Below are positions 7,414 to 16,693 of a stretch of 36,611 nucleotides of DNA, piece by piece. How positions within the stretch are numbered: position 1 is the stretch's first letter; each line of letters opens with the position of its first letter. The DNA lies in assembly GCA_025362675.1 (NCBI GenBank), contig JANYFN010000076.1, positions 1-36,611 on the forward strand, given 5' to 3'. Origin of the DNA: Limisphaerales bacterium (lineage in GTDB: Bacteria > Verrucomicrobiota > Verrucomicrobiia > Limisphaerales > UBA11358). The notes below the pieces were generated by a model. The model was not told the DNA's origin and ran no database searches. It worked only from the letters and a program-made list of their open reading frames with translations. A program made the position numbers and the translations under genes.

Positions 7414-9255
7414 ATGGATCGGCGAAAAAACTGGTTGGTCGGAACCGCCTTGTTTGTAATCACCGTCTTGCTGTATTGGCCAGCCATCAGTTTTCCATTC
7501 GTCAATTACGATGATCAGTTGTATGTCTATGAAAATGCAGAGGTGCTGAAAGGCCTCTCTTGGTCTGCTCTGGTCTGGTCAGCAACGAGTGTGGTAAGCG
7601 CCAACTGGCATCCACTGACAGTTTTGTCACACCTGGCCGATTGCTCGCTCTACGGAAAGTTTGCGGGCGGACATCACCTGACGAGTCTGCTCATTCACTC
7701 AATCAATTCAGTCCTTTTGTGGCTATTGCTGAAACGGCTCACGCGCTGGTTTTGGTTCAGCGCGCTGGTCGCGGCGTTATTTGCGTGGCATCCACTTAAC
7801 GTTGAATCTGTTGTTTGGATTGCTGAACGCAAGAATGTGTTAAGCACATTTTTTTTCATCCTTACCCTTTGGGCTTACAGTAGCTATGCAACAAAGCCCA
7901 GCGGGATTAGATACACGCTCACCGCGTTGTTATTTATTTTAGGCCTGGCCAGCAAGCCAATGTTAGTAACCCTACCATTTTTGTTATTGCTGCTTGACTA
8001 CTGGCCACTTCAACGATTTTCACTTGAACCACCGCTCGGACTCAAGCAACGGTGCATCTGGTTGCTGGTGCGTGAAAAAACCCCCTTTCTCTTGATATCG
8101 CTCGTTTTTTGCTGCGTCACGTTTATCGTGCAAAACCGGGCCGGAGCCGTCAAATCGTTGACCGATGTGCCGCTAAACATTCGCTTGTTGAACATACCTG
8201 TGGCGTATGTGAACTATGGGTTCAAAACCTTGGCCCCAATAAACTTGCGGGTCATCTACGATTTTCCAGAAAACCTTTTGTTTCTCGGTGTAGCAGCCTC
8301 TTTACTCTTGGGGCTGATCACATATCTGGGGTGGTATTGGCGATTCAAATTTCGCTGGCTACTAGTAGGGTGGCTCTGGTTTTTAGTCACATTAATTCCA
8401 GTCATCGGTTTGGTTCAGGTAGGTGAGCAGGCGATGGCCGAGCGTTATGCCTACTTACCATTGATAGGTTTATTTTTCATTATTGCGGCTGGTTTTAGAA
8501 CCTACATTTTTGCCAAACCACAGAGACGACCAGTGGTGGTGCTGCTGGTAATTTTTATTTTGGGTATTTGCTTGATGCTATCTCAACGCCAGCTCATGCT
8601 CTGGAAAAATAGCATCACTTTGTTTTCGCACGCCGTAAAATTAAACCCGGACAGCGCCTTGGCCCATGATTTGTTGGCCACCGCGCTCTCAGGCAACGGA
8701 CGTGTCCCAGAAGCGATTGAACAGTATTCGCAGTCGGTCCGCCTTCGTCCGGATCGGCCTGAAGCGCAATACAATCTTGGCCGCGAGGAAATTGAAGCGG
8801 GAAAATTTATGGAAGCCGAAGCGCACTTAAACGCGGCTCTGCTTAAGTCTCCCAGCAATCCAATTTATCACAACACTCGCGGGGTGGCGTTGCTGCAAGG
8901 CGGGCGGGCGCAGGAAGCTGAAAAAGAATTTAGACTTACCATTGAACTCCAACGAGAATATGCAAAACCGTATTTCAATCTCGGTAAAATTTTAATGGCT
9001 GAAGGGCAGACTGCGGCTGCGATCACCAACTACGCGATGGCAGTTCAGCTTCAGCCAGACTGGGTTGAAGCCTTGGAAAATCTTGCCAGCGCTCACGCAA
9101 CCAACGGGGATTTTACCAGTGCTATTGCTACTGCCAACGCGGCGTTAACGGTTGCGCTGACTAGTCAACCGCCAGGGTTAACCAACCAAATTATTGCAGA
9201 GATAACGAGTTACCAAAAAGCACTAGGTCAACTACCCCGAATCATTAGCCCCTAA
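7414..9255 (+). CDS. TMTC-like membrane glycosyltransferase with TPR repeats
   Basis: Polytopic inner-membrane protein of 613 residues. About ten hydrophobic helices fill residues 8-395, followed by a soluble TPR region (about 405-600). The first loop carries the acidic NYDD (31-34) expected of GT-C glycosyltransferases. WHPL (65-68), GGHH (85-88) and WHPLNVESV (125-133) match the family of animal TMTC proteins, which are protein O-mannosyltransferases using a lipid-linked donor. The bacterial members have no proven substrate that I know of, so the activity is inferred. The TPRs would face the periplasm, where they could recruit acceptors. The gene is more AT-rich than ispF in front of it. 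The next gene begins 3 bases after its stop. Confidence 0.82.
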   Translation: MDRRKNWLVGTALFVITVLLYWPAISFPFVNYDDQLYVYENAEVLKGLSWSALVWSATSVVSANWHPLTVLSHLADCSLYGKFAGGHHLTSLLIHSINSVLLWLLLKRLTRWFWFSALVAALFAWHPLNVESVVWIAERKNVLSTFFFILTLWAYSSYATKPSGIRYTLTALLFILGLASKPMLVTLPFLLLLLDYWPLQRFSLEPPLGLKQRCIWLLVREKTPFLLISLVFCCVTFIVQNRAGAVKSLTDVPLNIRLLNIPVAYVNYGFKTLAPINLRVIYDFPENLLFLGVAASLLLGLITYLGWYWRFKFRWLLVGWLWFLVTLIPVIGLVQVGEQAMAERYAYLPLIGLFFIIAAGFRTYIFAKPQRRPVVVLLVIFILGICLMLSQRQLMLWKNSITLFSHAVKLNPDSALAHDLLATALSGNGRVPEAIEQYSQSVRLRPDRPEAQYNLGREEIEAGKFMEAEAHLNAALLKSPSNPIYHNTRGVALLQGGRAQEAEKEFRLTIELQREYAKPYFNLGKILMAEGQTAAAITNYAMAVQLQPDWVEALENLASAHATNGDFTSAIATANAALTVALTSQPPGLTNQIIAEITSYQKALGQLPRIISP

Positions 9256-9258
9256 CTT

Positions 9259-9528
9259 ATGCCTAAAGCCGAAATCGCTTGGAAGCGCGTCACCGAGGAT
9301 GGTGAAAAGCTTCAGGTCTACGCCCAACACATCGGGCGGGACTATCATTTTTTCCATCGCGCCAAGCGTTTTGACGTCTGGCAGCGCGTGAAGGAACCGC
9401 CGCTGGAGGATTGGCTGGAATTGCTGGACTGCGTGCAACGCCTCGTGAATCGTCGCCGTTATCAGCCGAGCGATGAGGAAATTTTGCGTCGGCAGATCCG
9501 CGAGCGGTTCCCCGAAGCGGACGTTTAA
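9259..9528 (+). CDS. Small hypothetical protein
   Basis: An 89-residue soluble protein, rich in charged and aromatic residues, with no signal peptide. I do not recognise the family. The start ATG lies 3 bases after the TMTC-like gene, so it is probably the last gene of the ispF operon. The middle (DYHFFHRAKRFDVWQ) looks like a short beta strand set, and the C-terminus (LELLDCVQRLVNRRR onward) like amphipathic helices. It ends 27 bases before the convergent kinase-fusion gene. Confidence 0.75.
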   Translation: MPKAEIAWKRVTEDGEKLQVYAQHIGRDYHFFHRAKRFDVWQRVKEPPLEDWLELLDCVQRLVNRRRYQPSDEEILRRQIRERFPEADV

Positions 9529-9555
9529 GTTAACAATATCCCGGCGACTTATCCA

Positions 9556-11550
9556 TCAAGTCCGGCGACTGCCGGAGAAGAGAATATTTTTCCGGCGGAC
9601 TTGTTCCAGCAAGCCGACCACGATGAGGTAAATGATCAACCGCATCGCTGTGTTCCAGAATTGAATCTCCCAAACTTGATATCCAGGATCCGCGCGCTGG
9701 AACAATGGTCCTAAAAATGCCGCCATGGCGGCGGCGACTACGCCCCAACGCCAACTTAGGGCGAGTGTCAAAGTCATGCAGGGAATCATGTAGAGCGGCA
9801 TCAACAGCATCTGCGGACTGGTGAGCACGTCAAAGGTGATCACCACGGCAAAAAACAGCATCGTTAGTAAAATAACCGGCCAACTGCCGGCGATGGATTG
9901 AATGGGATTTCGTTTCGAGGTGGAATTGGGAACGGTTTGAAACACACTGCTCTGTCCAAAGCGATCAAACAGATTCACGACGACTTGAAAAACGCCCATG
10001 CGCATGAGGGTGTTCCAACAGATGATCCGGAAGGGCATGAAGTCCGGATTAGCGTTGTAAAAATAAAGGGGACCGACAATCGCGCTGAATTGAGCCACGA
10101 GCGTGGCCAGTCGCCAATCGGTTTTCATCGCCAGAAAAATGATCGGCACCAGATAGAACGGCGCAAACATTAGGCGCGGGTTGGTCCACAATGGCATGTT
10201 GGCGATCAGCGCAATCCAAGCGAGGGAAACCAGCAACGCCAGCCAATGAGTCTGGATAAGCGATTTCAGTGAGGGGCGAAATCTGGGCGAGAGGCTGGGT
10301 TCCCAGAAAATATTCGCCAGATTGGTGAAGGCTGAATTTATCTGGGCGAAAAACCCTGCCGCTGGTGCTACTGGCGATGTTTCACGGGAAGGTAATTCAT
10401 CATTCGCCGGCGGGGCAGGCAGTAATTGATTTTGCTTCAACTCCCAATGCTCCCACAGCAAATAAAATAATTGCCCGGCAACCTTCCGGCCTTCTTCAGG
10501 TTGCACGACGTATTTCTCATGGAGCAAGTAGGCGAGCAGCAGCGGTTCGATGATTTCGCTGATGCCGGCCGCACGTGCGTAGTTTTGAAAACGCGCGGAC
10601 TGGATGAGATGATCCAGTTCGGCGGCAACGCGCTCTGGCGAATGGCGCTTCACTAGGATGGAAGTCTGGATGATGAAGTGAAACCAATCCCAGGCCGGGA
10701 TGCCATCCAAATGACCACGCTCCCAGTCAAACGCCTGAATATTTTCCAGGTTCGTCATGCGGACGTTCCAAGGCGTGAAGTCGCCGTGAAAGAGGGTGGT
10801 AGAAATTTTTTTGCCGGACAGAACGGAACTCAAGGCGGCCCAGATGGCAGGTTCTTTTTTGGCCGAGATTGATTCCATTTCGTGCCAGCTCGGCAAATCG
10901 TTCAACGACACAGCCGAGCCTGGCGCGAGCCAAGCATGGAATAATTTTTCAATCCCAACATCGGTGGCGAGACTTTTACCGGGAAAGTAAGCGGTGGCAA
11001 AAGCGCTCAATAACTCCGTTCTCAACTGCCCGGTCATGCTGGTGCAACCAATCGTGGACTTCGGCAACTTGGCCAGCAGGGCGGCTTCGCGATCCGTCGC
11101 CGCGCGACCTTTGGGATTCAAGCCGATCTTGATGACGCGGAGCGGATTTCCACCCGCGTCACAAAGCAACACCACCACGCGCGAGGTAATTCCGGCGATG
11201 CCACCGAATTTAATCGCTGGTGTGGGCAATGCATCCGCGGCCAGACCGGATTGTTCAGCAAAAAAACGCAGGAGAGCGGACGAGGTCTCGGCTTCGGCAT
11301 TGACGGCACCCAGTAAAGCACGCGCCGGAGTTTTGAACATCACAGGAATCAACGAGCGCCACAAACGCGCCAGCGGCCGTTGCGCCGAATAAAGTTCCAG
11401 ACTGAATTGGATGTTCTGCGCCCGATCCGGCAATAACAAAAACGGGCGGCGTTTCCGCTGCACGAGCCGCCAGGAAAATTTTATCGGCTGGCGATACGGT
11501 GTATCGGAAGCAAAAAGTGAGTTGATGGTTGGGATGACGTTCTGGAACAT
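9556..11550 (-). CDS. APH-like kinase fused to a duplicated membrane domain
   Basis: A 664-residue protein with two parts. Residues about 105-375 form an aminoglycoside-phosphotransferase/choline-kinase fold: the lysine in VIKIGLN (141), the catalytic loop HGDFTPWNV (255-263) and the metal-binding AFDWERG (273-279). The C-terminal part holds two membrane repeats (about 435-530 and 557-653) that align almost without gaps and share PLY, GPLF/GPLY and WNTxMR. The repeat resembles N-terminal membrane sensor domains of some GGDEF and histidine kinase proteins. The first 100 residues are unassigned. The substrate is unknown; sugars, lipid-linked glycans or another small alcohol are possible. It starts 3 bases after the methyltransferase stop, so the two form an operon. 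Confidence 0.8.
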   Translation of the reverse strand: MFQNVIPTINSLFASDTPYRQPIKFSWRLVQRKRRPFLLLPDRAQNIQFSLELYSAQRPLARLWRSLIPVMFKTPARALLGAVNAEAETSSALLRFFAEQSGLAADALPTPAIKFGGIAGITSRVVVLLCDAGGNPLRVIKIGLNPKGRAATDREAALLAKLPKSTIGCTSMTGQLRTELLSAFATAYFPGKSLATDVGIEKLFHAWLAPGSAVSLNDLPSWHEMESISAKKEPAIWAALSSVLSGKKISTTLFHGDFTPWNVRMTNLENIQAFDWERGHLDGIPAWDWFHFIIQTSILVKRHSPERVAAELDHLIQSARFQNYARAAGISEIIEPLLLAYLLHEKYVVQPEEGRKVAGQLFYLLWEHWELKQNQLLPAPPANDELPSRETSPVAPAAGFFAQINSAFTNLANIFWEPSLSPRFRPSLKSLIQTHWLALLVSLAWIALIANMPLWTNPRLMFAPFYLVPIIFLAMKTDWRLATLVAQFSAIVGPLYFYNANPDFMPFRIICWNTLMRMGVFQVVVNLFDRFGQSSVFQTVPNSTSKRNPIQSIAGSWPVILLTMLFFAVVITFDVLTSPQMLLMPLYMIPCMTLTLALSWRWGVVAAAMAAFLGPLFQRADPGYQVWEIQFWNTAMRLIIYLIVVGLLEQVRRKNILFSGSRRT

Positions 11551-11553
11551 GAT

Positions 11554-12309
11554 TCAAATGGCTCGGCAAACAAATAGCATATCAATGGCGCAGTCATTCC
11601 AAACATGTTCGCCGGAAAGCGCGGCATCAATGGCGGTGGCCAGGCCGCGTAACGGAGTGCGATAGAGGGTCGGCGGCAACACGCCAAAACCTAACTGGCG
11701 CACGATCTCAAAACCGTTGGTCCGAAGTAACTGTTTAGTGTCGCGCGGCGACATCTCATTCAGCATCGCGCCGGTTTTTTGAGCGCGCTCCCGCCAGCGT
11801 CGCCAGAGGATCGCCGGATGCCGCAATGAATGGGAGTTTCCGTGGACATTGATGATCAACCGCCCATCCGGTTCAGCAATGATTTCCCGGAGCCGCCGTA
11901 AAATTTTCCCGCGCACGTCCGGCTCCACGTTCAGCAGAAAACGGAAGGCGGTGATCACGTCGTATTTGTTCCGGAGCAGTTCGGGTTGTGAAAGAATATC
12001 TCCGACTTGGAGTTGCGCCCTAAGACATTTACCGCGCGCGACCGCGACCATGTTCTCGGAAATATCAATTCCCTCAGCCGTGTCCACCTGGTTTTCGAGC
12101 GCAGAAATCACGCGCCCGGTGCCACAGGCAAAATCAAGTAGCCGAAAGGGACGCGCGTGGGAACGGGGTAAATCAGCGATTATTTTTTCAACCTGTGGAC
12201 GTTGTAAATCCCAGATGCAAGTCGAGTAGCTGCCCGCGCGATATTCTTTCGATTCGTAATCGGCGACCGATGCTGAATCTTGAAAACGCTCTGAATAGCG
12301 AGTCGTCAT
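11554..12309 (-). CDS. Class I SAM-dependent methyltransferase
   Basis: A 251-residue soluble Rossmann-fold methyltransferase. Motif I is LLDFACGTGR at residues 57-66; EGIDIS follows as motif II, with YDVITAFRFLLNV as motif IV and post-motif regions after that. The N-terminal segment (RYSERFQDSASVADYESKEY) is typical of small-molecule or lipid/sugar methyltransferases. ATG 12309 is chosen; a TTG at 12330 would add seven residues. The substrate is not evident. Being the first gene of an operon with the kinase-like fusion suggests the two modify the same molecule. Confidence 0.85.
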   Translation of the reverse strand: MTTRYSERFQDSASVADYESKEYRAGSYSTCIWDLQRPQVEKIIADLPRSHARPFRLLDFACGTGRVISALENQVDTAEGIDISENMVAVARGKCLRAQLQVGDILSQPELLRNKYDVITAFRFLLNVEPDVRGKILRRLREIIAEPDGRLIINVHGNSHSLRHPAILWRRWRERAQKTGAMLNEMSPRDTKQLLRTNGFEIVRQLGFGVLPPTLYRTPLRGLATAIDAALSGEHVWNDCAIDMLFVCRAI

Positions 12310-12419
12310 TTTTAGGGTTCGATTTTCCAAGCAAATTACCGATCACGATTCAGACGACTTCTCATACAAGAGTGTTACACGTATTGCGACGGTGACAATT
12401 GCCAAATCTTTCGCGGCCT

Positions 12420-12629
12420 TCAAACTACAAGGCCTTCAGGATAAAATCCCTTCGGGTCACGCGCCAAACAGACCGTTAGCGAGGCGTGGACATAAATCCA
12501 GAGCCACCGATCGCTCAAAATTTCCGACGCCAAATCGCGCTGTTGATATTCGGGAACCAAGGTGGCGACCACTACGTTAAGCCCCTGCCCGGTCAGTAAA
12601 AGCGTGAACTGATCGCACGATTCATTCAA
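12420..12629 (-). pseudogene. Probable remnant of adenylylsulfate kinase (cysC-like)
   Basis: The reading frame resembles the C-terminal half of APS kinase. LLTGQGLNVVVATLVPEYQQR matches the 'second strand then SPYR..R' region in shape, and WLWIYVHASLTVCLARDPKGFY matches the family's VEVYVDAPLEVCEQRDPKGLY region. It stops after only a few more residues, and there is no Walker A or N-terminal half upstream. Only a TTG start is available, and it overlaps the region before the plus-strand GH105-like gene. I read it as a decayed fragment; a short functional protein cannot be excluded. Confidence 0.5.
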
Positions 12630-12676
12630 CAGAATTGGCGATGGCGCTCGTCCGCCGAAACCGATTACATTTCGTG

Positions 12677-13774
12677 ATGCAAAAGTCTATTTCCGCAATT
12701 ATTGTCCTTTTGGGAATGATGCTGGCGACCGGTTGCGCCTCGACTCATACCCCGTCACCAGCGGCATTTCAAAATCTCCCCGCGAACTGCGATCCGAAAC
12801 TCATCGGCGAAAAAGTGAGCGCTAATTTTCTTCCGCGCAAAATCTATTACAACACCGATCACAAAATCGTTTACCCCGAAGTCTGCGCTGCGTTCGGCGC
12901 GCTGCGGTTCGCGCAGGTGGCCGGCGATACCGCATTGCAGCAGCAGCTCATCGCCCGCTACGCTTTCATCCTTACCCCGGACGGAGCAAAATCCATCTCG
13001 ACGAATCGTCATGTGGACTTCCATGTCTTCGGCGTGTTGCCCTTGGAAATCTATCTCGTTAGCGGCGAGAAACCGTTCCGCGATCTCGGCCTGCGCTTCG
13101 CCGATGACCAATGGCTCAATCCCCGCGCCGACGGTCTCTGCGAAGAAACCCGTTGGTGGGTGGACGATTGTTTCATGATCGGCAGTTTGCAGACCCAGGC
13201 GTTCCGCGCCACGCACGATGCGAAATATGCCGACCGTGTGGCCACCGAACTCGCCGCCTATCTCGACAAATTACAACAACCGAACGGACTCTTTTTTCAC
13301 GCCGATGTCAGTCCGCATTATTGGGGACGCGGCAACGGCTGGTTCGCCGCCGCGTTCGCCGAAGTGTTGAGCTCGCTTCCGCCGGAACATCCGAAATATG
13401 CCCGCCTCATGGCCGGTTACAAAACCATGATGGCTTCGCTCAAAAAATATCAAGCGCCGTCCGGCCTCTGGCGGCAACTCGTGGACAACGAACAGGCGTG
13501 GGATGAAACCTCGGCCAGCGGCATGTTCACCTACGCGCTCATCACCGGCGTGAAACATGGCTGGCTCGACGCCAATGAATACGGCGATGTCGCGCGGCGC
13601 GGCTGGATTGGTCTATGCAGTAAGATTGATGAAAAAGGTGCCTTACGCGACGTCTGCATCGGCACGAACCAGAAAGACGATACGCAATATTATCTGGATC
13701 GTCCCCGTGCCACGGGCGATTTGCACGGACAGGCTCCCCTGCTCTGGTGCGCGGCCGCGTTACTCGAAAAATAG
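12677..13774 (+). CDS. GH105/GH88-type unsaturated glycuronyl hydrolase, lipoprotein
   Basis: Likely removes the unsaturated uronic acid from lyase-cut pectin or related oligosaccharides, as YteR/YesR (GH105) do. The protein has 365 residues from ATG 12677. Its lipoprotein signal ends LATGC, with the lipidated cysteine at residue 20. WWVDDCFM (160-167) holds the presumed catalytic aspartate; YWGRGNGWF and WDETSASGMF are conserved (alpha/alpha)6-barrel motifs. Upstream in-frame starts at 12635 (TTG) and 12641 (ATG) would put charged residues before the signal. No other polysaccharide genes flank it, so it appears to act alone here. A hairpin with a T-run follows at 13795. Confidence 0.88.
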   Translation: MQKSISAIIVLLGMMLATGCASTHTPSPAAFQNLPANCDPKLIGEKVSANFLPRKIYYNTDHKIVYPEVCAAFGALRFAQVAGDTALQQQLIARYAFILTPDGAKSISTNRHVDFHVFGVLPLEIYLVSGEKPFRDLGLRFADDQWLNPRADGLCEETRWWVDDCFMIGSLQTQAFRATHDAKYADRVATELAAYLDKLQQPNGLFFHADVSPHYWGRGNGWFAAAFAEVLSSLPPEHPKYARLMAGYKTMMASLKKYQAPSGLWRQLVDNEQAWDETSASGMFTYALITGVKHGWLDANEYGDVARRGWIGLCSKIDEKGALRDVCIGTNQKDDTQYYLDRPRATGDLHGQAPLLWCAAALLEK

Positions 13775-13794
13775 AAACTGAAATGACCGGCCGG

Positions 13795-13820
13795 CGCGAG
13801 GTAGCTCGCGTAAATTTTTT
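13795..13820 (+). terminator. Intrinsic terminator after the GH105-like gene
   Basis: The stem CGCGAG / CTCGCG closes a GTAG loop and is followed by TAAATTTTTT. It begins 20 bases after the stop codon of the plus-strand gene ending at 13774. Confidence 0.65.
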
Positions 13821-13990
13821 ATCGCGTTCGCGACCAGTCAGTTCGCTTCAACCCGTGGCGGGGTTCAATAAAATCAATTTCGTCGCTGCGAGCTGACGTT
13901 GGTAAAATTGCTCTCGACGCGTTTCTACCTCTGGCCTAACGTGCCAGCAAGCTTGGTCTGACATTTCCCGATGTTCCGCCTGCGCTTCGA

Positions 13991-16693
13991 ATGACACTCA
14001 ATTTTTTCAGGTCGCTGTCGCGGATGGCCATCCGACACCCACGGAAAATTCTAGGGTTGGCGGCGCTGATCACGCTGGCGACCGTCCCGGGATTACTACA
14101 TCTCACCTTGCGCACCGATGGCCACGCGCTGGTTTCTCCAAGCGCGCCGGAAGTGATCACGGATAAAGATATTCGATCCCATTTTGGCATCCACGACCAA
14201 CTGCTGGTGCGTATCAAGCCCGAAGGAACCAATGAGATTTTCAATGCCCACACGCTGCAACTCGTCCGCGCACTGACAGCCGCTTTCAAAACCATTCCCG
14301 GCGTCGGCCCCGCCGATGTCATCAGTCTCGCCACCGAGCCAAGTTTCCGGCTGCGGCCCGGAACGCTCACGCAAATGAAAATGCTCGAGCCGCAGTTGGT
14401 TTCAACTGCCGAACTCGCGCGGCTGCGCGAAGACTTGCAGAGCATCAAACTTTACACCGGCGCACTGGTAGCCTTGAACGGTCAATCCACCGTGATTCTG
14501 GTCGGCGTGCCGGACAGCATCAATCGCGAACAGTTTTACAGAAACATTTTGCAACTCATCGCCGCCCAAAAAAGCGACACGGATCAAATCGCCGTCACGG
14601 GTGCGCCAGTCGCCGAGTCACTATTCGGCAGCCAGATTCTCGAAGACCTCGGCGTGCCGCGCGCGTTTTTGGGTGACGCCGCGCCAATGGTCATGGGCAA
14701 AAACGAATGGAAAATTCCCGGCAGTCTCCACGAACTCCGCCAATTGATCGCGCGCCACCTCGGCCTCGTGCCGTTATCAGCGCTGGTGATGATGCTCGTC
14801 CTGCTGGTCTGTTTTCGCAATCCGCTGGCCGCTCTCCTACCGTTACCAGGCGTGGCCGCGACGATGATTTTTGTTTTCGGATTGATGGGCTGGTTCGGTG
14901 TGCCCATCTATCTGACGACCGCCGTGATGCCGGTATTACTCACCGTGATCTCGGTGACGAATGACATTTATCTATTCAGCCGTTATTTTAATTTACTGCG
15001 GGAAAACCCCGGTGCCGATCACGTCGCGCTGCTCGAAGAAACCTTTCAGAAACTGACGCGGCCCGTCGTTTGCACTTCGTTCGCGGCCGTGATTGGTTTT
15101 TTGTCATTCAGTTTTTCAACCCTTTTACCCGTGCGTTCGTTTGGGCTGTTCACCGGCGTCGGCGCGTTATTCGGATTATTCCTTTCACTGACCGTGGTTC
15201 CCGCGTTACTGGTTTTGACGAACCCGAATTGGCTGCGCCCGCGAGCCAACCAACGCGCAACCAATTCATTCGCCACGCTGGCAAAGGGATTCGCGCTTTT
15301 GGGAAACGCTGCCTTCCGTCATCGCCGCTGGGTCATTGGTGCCGCGCTCGTCATTCTTGCACTTACCCCGTTCGGCCTGCGACGACTCACCATCCAGGAT
15401 AGTTGGACGAACAGCTTCGCACCCGAGAGTGAATTCCGGCGCGTGACCGAATCCGTGAATGACGAATATTTCGGGATGCACCTGCTCTACGTTTGCGCCG
15501 AAAGCACGAAACCAGTTCGCGGCGAAATCACCGCCGACGCCCTGAACGGCTCCAACCTCGCCCTGCCCCTCACGCTCGTGAGCGAACCCGCCACCATCAT
15601 CGGCAGTTCCATCACGTTCCGATCCGGCGAGGCCGAGTGGCGCACGCATATTGAATTAGCAAACGCAAGTGCCAACAAAATGAATTGCCGCCTCGCGCAG
15701 ATCGAGTCCACGAATCATTTTCTGGAAGCGCTGGCCAAAACCGGACGCGCGCAGTTTGAAATTACTCTCGCCACGCACATCCAAGCCGAACTCATCCGTG
15801 CGCTCGGCGCTTTGGGATCCTTCATCCGCACGCACCAGCAAGAAGCCGTTGGCGGCGTGCTCGGCCCCGTGGACTATCTCACCACCACGCGGTTCATGGT
15901 GCGAACCGGCGATCCAGACGCCCGCCGGTTGCCGGACACCGCCGTAGAATTTAAAATAATGTGGGATTACTACGCCCTCGCCTTAGGCCAAGCGCGATTG
16001 CGACAAGTGGTGGATGCCAATTACTCGCAGTCCCTCACCACCATATTTCTAAAGGACGCAAACTTTCAAGACACCGCGCGGCTTATGCGCGACATCCGCG
16101 CTTACGAGCAAAAATATCTCGCTCCCCTCGGCATCAAACTTTCATTCGCGGGCGATGTCGCCGTCAGCCAGTCACTCATCGGCGGCATCGTCAACACCCA
16201 ACTCCAATCGCTATTCTGGTCGTTGCTCGGAATATTCCTCGTCACCGCCCTGCTCGGCGGCGCGTGGCGCTGGGGACTATTCTGCCTGCTGCCAAGCCTT
16301 TTGGCGGTCGTGATCAAATTCGCCGTGATGGGGTGGACCGAGATTCCACTCGGCGTCGCCACCTCCATGTTTGCGGCGATGACCCTTGGCATCGGCGTGA
16401 ATTGCGCCATCCATCTGCTCGAAGGCTTTGACCAAGCGCGCGCCGCCGGCCAAAACGCATTGGAAGCGATGCGCCAATCGCTGCGCTTCACCGGCCCGCC
16501 CGCGCTTGTCAACACCTTATCCGTCTCGCTCGGCTTTGGCGTCTTGATGTTATCGCAAGTGCCCGCGAACGCGCGCCTCGGGCTGCTCCTCGTGCTCGGG
16601 CTGGTGAATTGCTTCATCGTCTCCGTGCTCCTGCTGCCGGTATTACTTGCCGGCAACCATTTTCCCGCGCGCGAACGCCCGCCGCTGCGGTGA
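13991..16693 (+). CDS. RND superfamily exporter, MMPL type
   Basis: A 900-residue inner-membrane transporter with two halves of the MMPL/SSD-like RND fold. Each half has one membrane helix, a large periplasmic domain and then five helices. The first half's helix cluster covers roughly residues 255-415 and the second roughly 735-890. The second cluster has the RND-style stretch MTLGIGVNCAIHLLEGF, and the first has SVTNDIYLFSRYF at the corresponding place. Relatives move lipids such as hopanoids (HpnN) or other hydrophobic compounds; no hopanoid or lipid gene is adjacent, so the cargo is unknown. No adaptor or outer-membrane partner is next to it. It appears to be transcribed on its own after the terminator at 13795. 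Confidence 0.85.
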   Translation: MTLNFFRSLSRMAIRHPRKILGLAALITLATVPGLLHLTLRTDGHALVSPSAPEVITDKDIRSHFGIHDQLLVRIKPEGTNEIFNAHTLQLVRALTAAFKTIPGVGPADVISLATEPSFRLRPGTLTQMKMLEPQLVSTAELARLREDLQSIKLYTGALVALNGQSTVILVGVPDSINREQFYRNILQLIAAQKSDTDQIAVTGAPVAESLFGSQILEDLGVPRAFLGDAAPMVMGKNEWKIPGSLHELRQLIARHLGLVPLSALVMMLVLLVCFRNPLAALLPLPGVAATMIFVFGLMGWFGVPIYLTTAVMPVLLTVISVTNDIYLFSRYFNLLRENPGADHVALLEETFQKLTRPVVCTSFAAVIGFLSFSFSTLLPVRSFGLFTGVGALFGLFLSLTVVPALLVLTNPNWLRPRANQRATNSFATLAKGFALLGNAAFRHRRWVIGAALVILALTPFGLRRLTIQDSWTNSFAPESEFRRVTESVNDEYFGMHLLYVCAESTKPVRGEITADALNGSNLALPLTLVSEPATIIGSSITFRSGEAEWRTHIELANASANKMNCRLAQIESTNHFLEALAKTGRAQFEITLATHIQAELIRALGALGSFIRTHQQEAVGGVLGPVDYLTTTRFMVRTGDPDARRLPDTAVEFKIMWDYYALALGQARLRQVVDANYSQSLTTIFLKDANFQDTARLMRDIRAYEQKYLAPLGIKLSFAGDVAVSQSLIGGIVNTQLQSLFWSLLGIFLVTALLGGAWRWGLFCLLPSLLAVVIKFAVMGWTEIPLGVATSMFAAMTLGIGVNCAIHLLEGFDQARAAGQNALEAMRQSLRFTGPPALVNTLSVSLGFGVLMLSQVPANARLGLLLVLGLVNCFIVSVLLLPVLLAGNHFPARERPPLR

